DNA from: Draconibacterium sp.
GTDB lineage: Bacteria > Bacteroidota > Bacteroidia > Bacteroidales > Prolixibacteraceae
Reading direction: 5' to 3'
Assembly: GCA_011620585.1 (NCBI GenBank)
Contig: WOYV01000030.1
Span: 1-43,788 of the forward strand
Length of the DNA stretch: 43,788 nt
Shown: piece by piece, positions 15,731 through 25,384 of the stretch
Layout of the letters: each line of letters starts with the position of its first letter
Numbering within the stretch: the first letter of the stretch is position 1
Position numbers and translations under genes: made by a program
The notes under the pieces: generated by a model
Databases searched by the model: none
What the model saw: only the letters and a program-made list of their open reading frames with translations
Told to the model about the DNA's origin: nothing

Positions 15731-16843
15731 ATGAAGATTCATAAAAATCAAGATAGCATACGGATCGGAATTACCCATGGCGACATTAACGGCATTGGTT
15801 ACGAGGTAATTATGAAAACTCTCGAAGATCCTCGTATTCTGGAAATGTGTACCCCGATAATTTACGGTTCACCCAAGGTAGCCGCATATCACCGGAAAGC
15901 GCTGAATATCGAAGATATTAGTTTTAACCATATCCGGCATGCCAACGAAGCTTATGCCAATAAAGCCAATATCATCAATTGTGTGGATGAAAATGTTCGC
16001 GTGGAATTGGGCAAATCGACAGAAGAAGCCGGACTTTCGTCCTTTAATGCACTTGAGAAAGCCACTTCCGATCTTGAAAAAGGGTACATCGATGCACTGA
16101 TTACCGCACCAATCAACAAAGACAATATTCAGAGCGAAAAATTCAAATTTCCGGGACACACTGAATACCTCGCCGAAAAATTTGGAACACGTGATTATGC
16201 CATGTTGATGGTGAGCGAAACAATGAAAGTTGGTGTCGTTACCACTCACATTCCGCTGTCGGCAGTGGCTTCAAGCTTAAGCAAGGAAGCGATTCTTTCC
16301 AAAATTCGGATCATTGCCCGTTCGCTGAAACAGGATTTTGCCATCAACAAGCCACGAATAGCGGTATTTGGCTTGAATCCACACGCCGGCGACAATGGTT
16401 TGGTAGGCGCCGAGGAAAAGGAGATTATCCTCCCGGCTATTATTCAGGCTAAAAAAGAAGGAATAGTAGCCTTGGGCCCATACCCGGCCGATGGTTTTTT
16501 TGGTTCGGAAGATTACCGGAAATTTGATGCGATTTTGGCCATGTACCACGACCAGGGGTTGATCCCTTTCAAACTGGCTTCGTTCGAACGTGGCGTGAAT
16601 TACACCGCCGGGTTACCGGTTGTACGCACATCGCCTGCACACGGAACTGCCTATTCGATAGCCGGAGAAGGTAAAGCATCTCCTGAGTCATTCAGACAGG
16701 CTTTATACCTTGCCATCGACATTCATAAAAACAGGGCGATTTACGACGAGATTACTGCAAATCCACTCAGAACTTACGACATCAACCCGAACCAGGTAGA
16801 TGAAAGCGTGGATATTGAAGCAAGCGAAGAAGACAACTTATAA
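15731..16843 (+). CDS. pdxA: 4-hydroxythreonine-4-phosphate dehydrogenase (PdxA)
   Basis: This 370-residue NAD-dependent, metal-requiring dehydrogenase serves DXP-dependent pyridoxal phosphate synthesis. Family blocks are all present: ITHGDINGIGYEVI at the start, ITAPINKDNIQ, FPGHTEYLAE (metal His), GLNPHAGDNGLVGAEE, MYHDQGLIPFKL and VRTSPAHGTAYSIAG. The protein is about 40 residues longer than E. coli PdxA, as is common in Bacteroidota. ruvA follows after 11 bases, so they share an operon although the functions are unrelated. Confidence 0.95.
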   Translation: MKIHKNQDSIRIGITHGDINGIGYEVIMKTLEDPRILEMCTPIIYGSPKVAAYHRKALNIEDISFNHIRHANEAYANKANIINCVDENVRVELGKSTEEAGLSSFNALEKATSDLEKGYIDALITAPINKDNIQSEKFKFPGHTEYLAEKFGTRDYAMLMVSETMKVGVVTTHIPLSAVASSLSKEAILSKIRIIARSLKQDFAINKPRIAVFGLNPHAGDNGLVGAEEKEIILPAIIQAKKEGIVALGPYPADGFFGSEDYRKFDAILAMYHDQGLIPFKLASFERGVNYTAGLPVVRTSPAHGTAYSIAGEGKASPESFRQALYLAIDIHKNRAIYDEITANPLRTYDINPNQVDESVDIEASEEDNL

Positions 16844-16854
16844 AGACCACAAAA

Positions 16855-17436
16855 ATGTACGAATATATCCGGGGAAGCATTGCGGATATTAGCCCGGCCA
16901 ACATTGTGATTGATGCAGGCGGAGTAGGCTATTTCATTAACATTTCACTGAATTCATACAGCCAGCTAAGTGGCAAGAGAGAAGCCCGTCTTTTTCTGCA
17001 CCAGGTAGTGCGTGAAGATGCCCATCTCCTGTTTGGTTTTGCCGAACAAAATGAACGCGAATTGTTCCGAAATCTCATTTCAGTTAACGGGGTGGGTGCG
17101 AACACCGCAATTATGATGCTTTCGTCACTTAATCCGGACGAGATCAGATCGGCTGTAGCAACCGGAAATGTTGCTGTTTTGCAAGGAGTTAAAGGTATCG
17201 GGGCGAAAACCGCCCAGCGGATCATTATCGATTTAAAAGATAAGCTTGGAAAATTGCAGGAAACAAGCCAAATTTTAGCAACAGCAGACAATACAACACA
17301 AATTGAAGCGTTATCTGCTTTAGTCATGCTGGGATTTTCAAAGAAGGATGCAGATAAGGTGGTTTCAAAGATTTTACAGGAACAACCCGATGCGTCGGTG
17401 GAAGTCCTAATAAAGCTGGCTTTAAAACGATTGTAA
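16855..17436 (+). CDS. ruvA: Holliday junction branch-migration protein RuvA
   Basis: 193 residues. An N-terminal OB fold (MYEYIRGSIADISPANIVID) is followed by helix-hairpin-helix DNA-binding motifs (FRNLISVNGVGANTAIMML and LQGVKGIGAKTAQRIIIDLK) and a C-terminal RuvB-interacting domain from about 145. It tetramerises on Holliday junctions and directs RuvB. It stands between pdxA and sprA; ruvA-sprA adjacency is common in Bacteroidota. Sixty-one bases separate it from sprA. Confidence 0.96.
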   Translation: MYEYIRGSIADISPANIVIDAGGVGYFINISLNSYSQLSGKREARLFLHQVVREDAHLLFGFAEQNERELFRNLISVNGVGANTAIMMLSSLNPDEIRSAVATGNVAVLQGVKGIGAKTAQRIIIDLKDKLGKLQETSQILATADNTTQIEALSALVMLGFSKKDADKVVSKILQEQPDASVEVLIKLALKRL

Positions 17437-17497
17437 GGGCGGGATAATAGGCTAAATGGGCCCCGGGAAACAGTGCCTTGGTAGTAATTGAATTTGT

Positions 17498-20400
17498 ATG
17501 AGACTGGACCGAAGTTTACGAAAAATATACTTCTTATTATTTCTGATTTTTTCTCTGGTCGTTCCTTTTGCAGGATTGGCGCAGGACTTGCCCGAAATGG
17601 ATACAACCGGGACACTTCCCTACCCTTTCAAAGACCAACCTGCATTTGGATATACAAACCAGGATTCACTCAAGCTTTTTCTGAACCGCCCAAGCAATAT
17701 CAAATACGAAGTGGAGTACGACCCCGTGCTCGGCCAATATGTTTTTTACGAGAAGATTGGCAATTTGAACTATCGTCTTCCGCAAAGCATGTCGCTCGAA
17801 GATTACATCGATTACGACTTCGATAAATCGGTCCGTGAATACTGGAAATCACGCAACCAACTGGTTGATCAGGATCGTCGCGGTGGTATGTTGCCAAAAC
17901 TGACCATCAAAAACGAATCGTTCAACCGGATTTTTGGCGGAAATACCATCAATATTCAGCCACAGGGTTATGTTGAAGTGAGTTTTGGTTACCAGGTGAA
18001 TAAAACCGACAACCCTTCAATTCCTGAGCGGCTCCGCAAGGTTCCGACTTTCGACTTCAACGAAAAGATCCAGATGAACGTTACAGGCCAGATCGGGACC
18101 AAAATGAACATGCGCGTGAATTACAATACCGAGGCTACTTTCGATTACGAAAACAAAATGAACCTTGAGTACACGGGCGATGAAGACGAAATTTTAAAAC
18201 GCATTGAAGCAGGGAACGTTTCTCTCCCGCTCAACGGTTCGCTCATCACCGGAGCCTCGAACCTTTTTGGGGTAAAAGCCGAAATGCAGTTCGGGAAACT
18301 CAACGTGACCACCATTTTCTCGCAGCACAAAGGCGAATCGAAAACCGTTGAAACCGAAGGTGGGGCGCAGGTCGCAACTTTCGAAATATCGGCTGCCAAC
18401 TACGATGCCAACCGCCACTTCTTTCTTGCACAATATTTCCGCGATCATTACAACGAATGGTTAAAAAGTACTGCGGTTCCTCGTTCTCCGATCACGATCA
18501 ATAAAATTGAAGTCTGGGTAACCAACAAATCAAATGATTTTACCGAGGCAAGGAATATTCTGGCTTTCCAGGATTTGGCAGAACACGACCCGAATATCTA
18601 CAACAACATCACTCAGTTTCAGGCGACACCCGGTTTACCTTATCCTCAAAATGTTTATCCAAACAACAGCGCCAATAACTTGTATAGCGAAATGAGTACA
18701 ACATATAATGGTGTTCGCCAGGTTGAGAACATCACAAGCATCATGTCGCAATTCGGACAGGATTTTGTTGGAGGGACCGATTTCGAAAAAATTGAACAGG
18801 CACGTAAACTAAGCCCATCGGAATATACTGTAAATACTACACTTGGTTATATTTCGATAAACACCGCCTTGAATGCCGACGAGGTACTGGCTGTGGCCTA
18901 TAATTTCACTTCAAACGGACAAACTTTCCAGGTGGGTGAATTCTCGACCGACGGGATTGATGCCCCAAAAACGCTTTTCCTGAAAATGTTGAAAGGGACC
19001 AACCTTTCGCCCGGTAAACCTACCTGGAAGCTGATGATGAAAAACATTTACAACCTGAATGCCTATCAGCTTAGCAGCGAGGATTTTGAATTAAATGTGG
19101 TGTACCAGAATGATTCTACCGGATCATACATCAATTATCTTCCTGAAAGCCGGATTGAAGGACATATTCTTTTGGAGGTAATGCGGCTTGACATGTTTAA
19201 TAAACAACTTGACCCTTCGAAAGACGGGCAATTTGACTATGTTGAAGGAATTACCGTGAATTCAAACACAGGCCGGATTATTTTCCCGGTAGTTGAACCT
19301 TTTGGACGACACCTCGCCGATTCGATCATCGACCCGGGTTATATCGACAAATACGTGTTCCAGACACTTTACGATTCAACCCGTGTGAAAGCCGAGCAGG
19401 ATGCCGAACACAATAAAATTAAATTGATTGGGAGTTATAAAGGTTCTTCGAGTTCTGAAATTATGCTGGGGGCGCTTAACCTGGCACAGGGTTCGGTAAA
19501 AGTTACCGCCGGTGGACAGGTGTTGATTGAAAACGTTGATTATACAGTCGATTACTCACTTGGAAGGGTGAAGGTCATTAACCAGGCGCTCCTTGAAGCC
19601 GGCACACCGATCCAGGTTTCTACCGAAAGCGAAGACTTGTTTACCATGCAGCGCAAAACCTTGATGGGGACCTACGCAAACTATGCTTTCTCTGATAATT
19701 TCAATATTGGCGCGACGATGCTTTATATGCACGAACGTCCGTTGACCGAAAAGGTTGGTTATGGCGAAGATCCGATTTCGAACCTGATGTACGGATTGGA
19801 TGCCCGCTACAATACCAAAAGTATGTTGCTGACCCGCGCTCTCGATGCTTTGCCATTTTATTCCACCACTACTGAATCGTCAATCGATTTTGAAGCCGAA
19901 TTCGCCAAGCTGGTTCCGGGAAGCGCCAAATCGATAAAAGGTGCTGTATACATCGACGATTTTGAAGCCACCAAAACACCGATCGACATGAAAGCGCGGC
20001 GATCGTGGATGCTGGCCAGTACGCCTCAATACCAAAGCGACCTGTTCCCCGAAGGAAACGTAAACAATGCACTTGATTATGGCGCCAACCGTGCCAGACT
20101 AGCATGGTATAACATCGACCCTTTGTTCCTGAGAAATAACTCGCTAACACCCGACCACATTAAAAACGACCGCAACATGCAGTCGAACCATTTTGTCCGC
20201 GAGGTTTTTGAGCAGGAATTATTTCCTGAAAAAGAATTTACTACCGGCGAACCCACCAATATTTCCGTTCTCGATCTGGCCTTCTACCCAAAAGAAAGAG
20301 GCCCCTACAACTACGATGCCGGTAACAGTGTTTACACAGCCGGTGTAAATCCCGACGGCACACTGAAAGCGCCGCAAACACGCTGGGGTGGTATCATGCG

Positions 20401-23400
20401 TGAAATTCAGACAAGCGATTTCGAAAATGCAAACATCGAATACATCGAATTCTGGATGATGGACCCTTTTGTTTACGATACTCTGAATCAAAACGAAGGA
20501 GGTGATCTGTATTTCAACCTGGGTGATGTTTCAGAAGACTTGCTGAAAGATTCGCGAAAATCGTTTGAGAACGGCTTACCTACAACAGCCGAAGTAACCA
20601 ATGTTGATACAACCATTTGGGGACGTGTTTCCAACCAGCAATCGTTGGTAAATGCCTTCGACAACACCCTCACTTCGCGCCAGTACCAGGATATTGGTTT
20701 TGATGGATTGAACGACGATGATGAAAAATCTTACTTCCAGCAGTATCTCGATGAATTGAAAAACAAGGTAAACGACGATGCATATCAGGAAGCATTCAAC
20801 GACCCTGCAAATGATAACTTCCACTACTACCGTGGAAGCGATTACGACCAGCAGCAACTCGACATTCTGTCCCGATATAAAAAATACAATGGCCCGGAGG
20901 GGAACTCTCCAACGGCAGAAATGTCGCCTGAAAGTTATCCCGCATCAGCTACCACCATCCCCGATATTGAGGACATCAACGGCGATAATACATTAAACGA
21001 ATACGAACGTTATTTCCAATACAAGGTTAGTATCCGTAAAAAAGACATGAACCTTGGCGAGAACTATATCACCGACATTAAACACAGCAAGGTTGAATTG
21101 AAAAACGGTACCATCGGAGAAGTTGACTGGTACCAGTTCAAGATCCCGGTGAATACTCCGGATAAAGTAATTGGCAACATCAGCGACCTGAAATCAATTC
21201 GTTTCATGAGGATGTTCATGCGAGAATTCTCCGACTCGGTAATCATGCGTTTTGCCTACCTCGACCTGGTGCGTGCCGACTGGCGCCGTTATACCGGAGA
21301 TCTTTCGGACAAGGATGCAGCGCCTTCCGCCAATGCCGATTTCGAAATTTCGGCGGTTAGTATCGAAGAAAATGGCAGCCGCTCGCCTGTAAACTATGTT
21401 TTACCTCCCGGAATTTCGAGGGTGATCGATCCGGCTAATCCGCAACTTCGACAGTTAAACGAACAATCAATTGTTTTAAAAGCCACCGATCTGGAGCAGG
21501 GGGACGCCAAAGCTGCTTACAAAACCTTGTACATGGATTTCCGCCGTTACAAAACCTTACAGATGTATGTACATGCCGAAGAGATGGAAGGCACTTCGCT
21601 AAACGACGATGAATTGTATTTCTTTATTCGTTTGGGATCGGATTATAATTACAACTACTACGAATATGAAGTTCCTTTAAAAATAACGCCTCCGTGGTCG
21701 GGTATACCTTATAACAATGATCGTGAAAGCGACCGGATTATCGTTTGGCCGGAAGAAAACCTCCTGGATATCCCGCTTGACCTTTTTACCAACCTAAAAC
21801 TCGACCGTAATGACGAGATTCGGGCAAGTGGCTCGGGGATGACCATGCAAACCATTTACGAGAAAAGCGATCCGGACCGCAACAACGGTAAAAACCGGGT
21901 AAAAATAAAAGGTAATCCCAACCTGGGGAATGTGGAAGTATTTATGATGGGGGTTCGAAACCGCCGTGGCCAGGTAAATACCGGGCCAAAATCGGTAGAA
22001 GTTTGGGCCAACGAATTGCGCCTTACCAACATTGACCAAAGTGGTGGCTGGGCAGCCAATGCACGTATGTCGGCCCGACTGGCAGACCTGGGTAGTGTAA
22101 CCATGGCCGGAAGAAAACGGACCTCAGGCTTTGGCAGTATCGATCAAAATGTAAACAGCCGCGAAATGAACGATGTAAATGAGTTCGATATTTCAGCTAT
22201 GGTCGACTGGGGGAAATTCTTCCCCGAGCAGGCCGGAGTCCGTATCCCAATGTATTATGGATATTCAAAAAGTACTATTAATCCAAAGTACAACCCGCTC
22301 GATCCCGACATCGAATTAAAAGAATCTATGTCGAGACTCGACACCAAACAGGAAAAAGATTCCCTGAAGTTTATAGCACAGGATGTGGTGGAACGAAAAA
22401 GCATCAACTTTACCAACGTAAAAGTGGAACCACAGCGCCAAAAGGAAAAAACTCATGTTTGGGATCCTGAAAACTTTGCGGTAACCTATTCATACAACGA
22501 AATTGCCAAACGGAATTTAAATACCGAATACAACGTTGACAAGACCCACCGTCTAATGTTCTCGTACAATTACAGCAGCCGTTCAAAATTAGTGGAACCA
22601 CTGGCGAAAGTTCCGTTTTTGCAAAAAGGGCCTTTAAAATTAATCGGTCAGTTCAATTTTTATCCCTTACCAACCCAGATTTCGTATCGCACCGATTTGT
22701 TCAGGCGTTACCACGAAACACAACCCAGGAATATTACCAATCCACAGCTAATATTGCCTGCCAATTACGAAAAAGACTTTTTGTGGAACCGGTATCTCGA
22801 TATTCGTTACGATATGACACGTTCGCTCAAGTTCGATTTTTCGTCGCGTGCCACTTCGCGGATCGATGAGCCCGATGGTCGCATCAATCGCCGCGACGAC
22901 GATTATGAATGGAAGCGAGACTCAATCTTGACTAATCTTTGGCACCTGGGAAGGCCAACACTTTACGGGCACAATTTCAACATTAATTACATGGTGCCAT
23001 TGCGAACTTTCAAAGCGTTGAACTGGGTGAGTGCGACAGTACGGTATTCAGGCACCTACGACTGGATAGCCGGGCCATTGACCGATGAAACCACAAACCT
23101 TGGAAACGTAGTCTCTAACTCGCGAAACTTGTCGCTTACCGGAAATACCAACTTACAATCGCTCTTCAACAAGGTGTCCTATTTCAAAGAAGTAGATCAG
23201 AAATTTAAACGAACCGGGCGGGGACGAGGCAGTTTGAGCCAAAGTTCGGGGACGCGAAACCGGCAGCAAAACACGCAACCCCTCGAAAGAAAGAAAGAAG
23301 AGACCTTTAGCAGCAACCTGAAATTAAAAACAGGTACGGCACAGAAAATACAACACAAGCTAAATACAAAAAAGATTAAGGTACTGGTAACCGGGACCGA

Positions 23401-24976
23401 AGGGAAAGTAATTCCGGGGAAAGTGGATATTATCGACGCCAACACTATCGAGTTCACACCGTCAGAAGATGCCAACCAGGCTATGTTAACGGTTACCGGT
23501 AAACGTGGCGACCAATCGTTTGCACGAGACATGCTCGATCTGACCACTCGAATGGTAATCGGGGTACGAACAATTTCATTGAACTATACCAAAAGCGGAA
23601 GTTCGGTACTTCCGGGTTATTTGCCCGAACCTACCTTGTTTGGGGCCGGCAATTATACAAGCGATCCGCAGTGGGGACTGCCAAATGCCGGGAACAATTT
23701 TGCCCCCGGACTGCCCTTCCTGTTCGGATGGCAGGACCGCGATTTTGCAATAAAAGCAGCCGAAAGAGGATGGATAACCATCGACTCGACATTGAACCAG
23801 CCTTTTATGTTCCGTACCAACGAAAGGATAAATCTCCGTGTTTTGTGGGAACCACTTCCCGACCTTCGGATCGATATTACCGGAGAACGCTCGTTCTCGA
23901 CTAACATAACCGAATTTTACGATTACGATTATGCCTCGGGAAGTTTCATGGCCAACAGTTTCTCCGAATCAGGAAATTTCAGTATAACCACGATGACTTT
24001 GAAAACGGCTTTCTTTTCAATTGGGAGAGAAGAAGTAACCAGTTCGGCGGCTTTCGACAAAATGAAGGAATATCGCCAGGTGATTGCACATCGACTCGCA
24101 AATGAGCGCGCCGCAGGTGGAAACTATGATCCGGATTCGCCACACCCAAACTACCCGGGTTATCCCGAAGGTTACGGTCCTAATTCGATTGAAGTACTGG
24201 TGCCGGCATTCCTGGCAGCCTACCAGAACAAAGATCCGAACAAAGTTTCGCTTGGTCTCTTCCCCTCGTTCAAATACATTCGTCCAAACTGGAGCATTCG
24301 CTACGAAGGAATGGTGTCGCGCATTCCGGGCCTGAACAAAGTAATGCGGTCGCTGAACCTGCAACATACCTACCGCTCGAGTTACACGGTAGGTTCGTAC
24401 ATTACCAACCTCAATTACATGGACAGTGGCGATGGTTTTAGTTATATTAAAGATTTGGCAGATAACTTTGTACCTGCCTACGATTTTAATTCGGTGAGCA
24501 TCGTGGAAGCATTTAACCCCTTGATTAATATCGATATTATGTGGATGAGCGACCTGACGACCCGAGGAGAGATCAAACGTGCCCGGAACCTTAATCTTTC
24601 GTTTGCCAACAACCAGCTAACCGAAGTACTGACCAGTGAATACATTTTGGGAGTGGGCTATCGCTTTACGCACATGGACCTCATCATCAAAACCAAGAAT
24701 TCGCAACGCGCTTACTCAAACGACCTGAATATCCGCGCCGATGTTTCATACCGAAAAAGCAAAACCATCCTGCGTCAGCTCGACAGCGACGATAACCAGA
24801 TTACTGCCGGACAAGGTAACTTCACTATTAAAACCTACGCCGACTATCGCTTAAGCGACAAATTCGAAATGAGAGTTTTTTACGACCGTGTTCTGAATGA
24901 TCCGTTTACTTCATTATCGTACCGTACTACCAACTCTAATTTTGGGGTAAGTTTCCGTTTTACCTTGTCGAATTAG
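17498..24976 (+). CDS. sprA: Type IX secretion outer-membrane translocon protein SprA/SOV
   Basis: 2492 residues, near the size of known SprA proteins (about 2400). A signal peptide (YFLLFLIFSLVVPFAGLAQ, cleavage about residue 28) precedes a huge beta-barrel protein that forms the protein-conducting pore of the type IX secretion system in the outer membrane. Recognisable blocks include the early repeat-like segment NRIFGGNTINIQPQGYVEVSF and the plug/lid-type insertions such as GAVYIDDFEATKTPIDM. It ends in a strand-like segment with terminal aromatic residue (NFGVSFRFTLSN). The frame is intact for 7.4 kb. It implies secretion of CTD-bearing cargo, though none of the other por/gld genes lie in this window. 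Confidence 0.96.
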   Translation: MRLDRSLRKIYFLLFLIFSLVVPFAGLAQDLPEMDTTGTLPYPFKDQPAFGYTNQDSLKLFLNRPSNIKYEVEYDPVLGQYVFYEKIGNLNYRLPQSMSLEDYIDYDFDKSVREYWKSRNQLVDQDRRGGMLPKLTIKNESFNRIFGGNTINIQPQGYVEVSFGYQVNKTDNPSIPERLRKVPTFDFNEKIQMNVTGQIGTKMNMRVNYNTEATFDYENKMNLEYTGDEDEILKRIEAGNVSLPLNGSLITGASNLFGVKAEMQFGKLNVTTIFSQHKGESKTVETEGGAQVATFEISAANYDANRHFFLAQYFRDHYNEWLKSTAVPRSPITINKIEVWVTNKSNDFTEARNILAFQDLAEHDPNIYNNITQFQATPGLPYPQNVYPNNSANNLYSEMSTTYNGVRQVENITSIMSQFGQDFVGGTDFEKIEQARKLSPSEYTVNTTLGYISINTALNADEVLAVAYNFTSNGQTFQVGEFSTDGIDAPKTLFLKMLKGTNLSPGKPTWKLMMKNIYNLNAYQLSSEDFELNVVYQNDSTGSYINYLPESRIEGHILLEVMRLDMFNKQLDPSKDGQFDYVEGITVNSNTGRIIFPVVEPFGRHLADSIIDPGYIDKYVFQTLYDSTRVKAEQDAEHNKIKLIGSYKGSSSSEIMLGALNLAQGSVKVTAGGQVLIENVDYTVDYSLGRVKVINQALLEAGTPIQVSTESEDLFTMQRKTLMGTYANYAFSDNFNIGATMLYMHERPLTEKVGYGEDPISNLMYGLDARYNTKSMLLTRALDALPFYSTTTESSIDFEAEFAKLVPGSAKSIKGAVYIDDFEATKTPIDMKARRSWMLASTPQYQSDLFPEGNVNNALDYGANRARLAWYNIDPLFLRNNSLTPDHIKNDRNMQSNHFVREVFEQELFPEKEFTTGEPTNISVLDLAFYPKERGPYNYDAGNSVYTAGVNPDGTLKAPQTRWGGIMREIQTSDFENANIEYIEFWMMDPFVYDTLNQNEGGDLYFNLGDVSEDLLKDSRKSFENGLPTTAEVTNVDTTIWGRVSNQQSLVNAFDNTLTSRQYQDIGFDGLNDDDEKSYFQQYLDELKNKVNDDAYQEAFNDPANDNFHYYRGSDYDQQQLDILSRYKKYNGPEGNSPTAEMSPESYPASATTIPDIEDINGDNTLNEYERYFQYKVSIRKKDMNLGENYITDIKHSKVELKNGTIGEVDWYQFKIPVNTPDKVIGNISDLKSIRFMRMFMREFSDSVIMRFAYLDLVRADWRRYTGDLSDKDAAPSANADFEISAVSIEENGSRSPVNYVLPPGISRVIDPANPQLRQLNEQSIVLKATDLEQGDAKAAYKTLYMDFRRYKTLQMYVHAEEMEGTSLNDDELYFFIRLGSDYNYNYYEYEVPLKITPPWSGIPYNNDRESDRIIVWPEENLLDIPLDLFTNLKLDRNDEIRASGSGMTMQTIYEKSDPDRNNGKNRVKIKGNPNLGNVEVFMMGVRNRRGQVNTGPKSVEVWANELRLTNIDQSGGWAANARMSARLADLGSVTMAGRKRTSGFGSIDQNVNSREMNDVNEFDISAMVDWGKFFPEQAGVRIPMYYGYSKSTINPKYNPLDPDIELKESMSRLDTKQEKDSLKFIAQDVVERKSINFTNVKVEPQRQKEKTHVWDPENFAVTYSYNEIAKRNLNTEYNVDKTHRLMFSYNYSSRSKLVEPLAKVPFLQKGPLKLIGQFNFYPLPTQISYRTDLFRRYHETQPRNITNPQLILPANYEKDFLWNRYLDIRYDMTRSLKFDFSSRATSRIDEPDGRINRRDDDYEWKRDSILTNLWHLGRPTLYGHNFNINYMVPLRTFKALNWVSATVRYSGTYDWIAGPLTDETTNLGNVVSNSRNLSLTGNTNLQSLFNKVSYFKEVDQKFKRTGRGRGSLSQSSGTRNRQQNTQPLERKKEETFSSNLKLKTGTAQKIQHKLNTKKIKVLVTGTEGKVIPGKVDIIDANTIEFTPSEDANQAMLTVTGKRGDQSFARDMLDLTTRMVIGVRTISLNYTKSGSSVLPGYLPEPTLFGAGNYTSDPQWGLPNAGNNFAPGLPFLFGWQDRDFAIKAAERGWITIDSTLNQPFMFRTNERINLRVLWEPLPDLRIDITGERSFSTNITEFYDYDYASGSFMANSFSESGNFSITTMTLKTAFFSIGREEVTSSAAFDKMKEYRQVIAHRLANERAAGGNYDPDSPHPNYPGYPEGYGPNSIEVLVPAFLAAYQNKDPNKVSLGLFPSFKYIRPNWSIRYEGMVSRIPGLNKVMRSLNLQHTYRSSYTVGSYITNLNYMDSGDGFSYIKDLADNFVPAYDFNSVSIVEAFNPLINIDIMWMSDLTTRGEIKRARNLNLSFANNQLTEVLTSEYILGVGYRFTHMDLIIKTKNSQRAYSNDLNIRADVSYRKSKTILRQLDSDDNQITAGQGNFTIKTYADYRLSDKFEMRVFYDRVLNDPFTSLSYRTTNSNFGVSFRFTLSN

Positions 24977-25008
24977 TGTTAACCGAATCTTATTCAGGAA
25001 AAAGAATT

Positions 25009-25040
25009 TTGAGCTTCTCACTGATTTATTTTGATTTTTG
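25009..25040 (+). promoter_or_regulatory. Candidate promoter of the trp leader
   Basis: TTG (25009-25011), a 21-base spacer, then GATTTTTG (25033-25040), one mismatch from TAnnTTTG. It would give a transcript starting about 30 bases before the first leader peptide. Confidence 0.35.
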
Positions 25041-25079
25041 GAAAAAATGATTTTTCTTGCAGGTGAATTATTTAAAAGA

Positions 25080-25130
25080 ATGAAAAAAATAAATACAATA
25101 TGGCTTCCGTGGTGGGGTCTTCTTACGTAA
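25080..25130 (+). CDS. trpL: Tryptophan leader peptide 1 (16 aa, W...WW)
   Basis: The ORF reads MKKINTIWLPWWGLLT. Three Trp codons in 16 (UGG at 25101, then UGG UGG at 25110-25115) are far above chance and mark it as a leader peptide for ribosome-mediated attenuation. It is followed by a self-complementary segment and an intrinsic terminator (25182-25208). Pairing CAATATGGCT (25096-25105, covering the first Trp codon) with AGCCATATTG (25145-25154) is perfect over 10 bp and forms the 1:2 hairpin. CAGGAG (25133-25138), just after the stop codon, can pair with CTCCTG (25186-25191) as antiterminator. Stalling at WW would free CAGGAG; finishing translation would mask it. Confidence 0.85.
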   Translation: MKKINTIWLPWWGLLT

Positions 25131-25181
25131 GTCAGGAGTTAAAGAGCCATATTGGTATTTTTGAAAGATATTAAATAAAGG

Positions 25182-25208
25182 CCTGCTCCTGTTAAGAGCG
25201 GGTTTTTT
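25182..25208 (+). terminator. Attenuator terminator 1 of the trp operon
   Basis: Stem CCTGCTC/GAGCGGG (7 bp, one T-G wobble) with a 7-base loop, then six T residues. The 5' arm and loop (CTCCTG) are also the partner of CAGGAG after leader 1, so formation is mutually exclusive with antitermination. Confidence 0.8.
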
Positions 25209-25209
25209 A

Positions 25210-25281
25210 ATGACAAAAAACGAGATGAAACAATACAATAATAATTGGTGGTGGCACAACAACTTTTTACAACATTCGTGA
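25210..25281 (+). CDS. Tryptophan leader peptide 2 (23 aa, WWW)
   Basis: The ORF starts one base after the T-run of terminator 1 and encodes MTKNEMKQYNNN, WWW, HNNFLQHS; an internal ATG at 25225 could also start it. Three consecutive UGG codons at 25246-25254 are diagnostic of a Trp leader. TGGCA (25252-25256) can pair with TGCCA (25292-25296). CATTCGTGAA (25273-25282, spanning the stop codon) can pair with TTCACGATG (25325-25333) with one bulged base, which would break terminator 2. A ribosome stalled at WWW leaves that segment free, whereas one at the stop codon covers it. This is a complete second attenuation switch in series with the first. Confidence 0.85.
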   Translation: MTKNEMKQYNNNWWWHNNFLQHS

Positions 25282-25310
25282 AAAGAGAATATGCCATTGG
25301 TAAAAATGGG

Positions 25311-25348
25311 AACGGCTCATCGAATTCACGATGAGCCGTTTCTTTTTT
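25311..25348 (+). terminator. Attenuator terminator 2 of the trp operon
   Basis: A perfect 12-bp stem, AACGGCTCATCG (25311-25322) with its complement at 25329-25340, loop AATTCA, then TCTTTTTT. The loop and 3' arm contain TTCACGATG, complementary to the end of leader peptide 2. trpE begins 37 bases later. Confidence 0.9.
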
Positions 25349-25384
25349 AGGCACTTAACAACATGAAATTAAAAATACACGATA

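Noticed and set aside
17498-24976. Many long overlapping frames within sprA
   Set aside because: They are shadows of a continuous, family-matching 2492-codon gene and show no independent signals.
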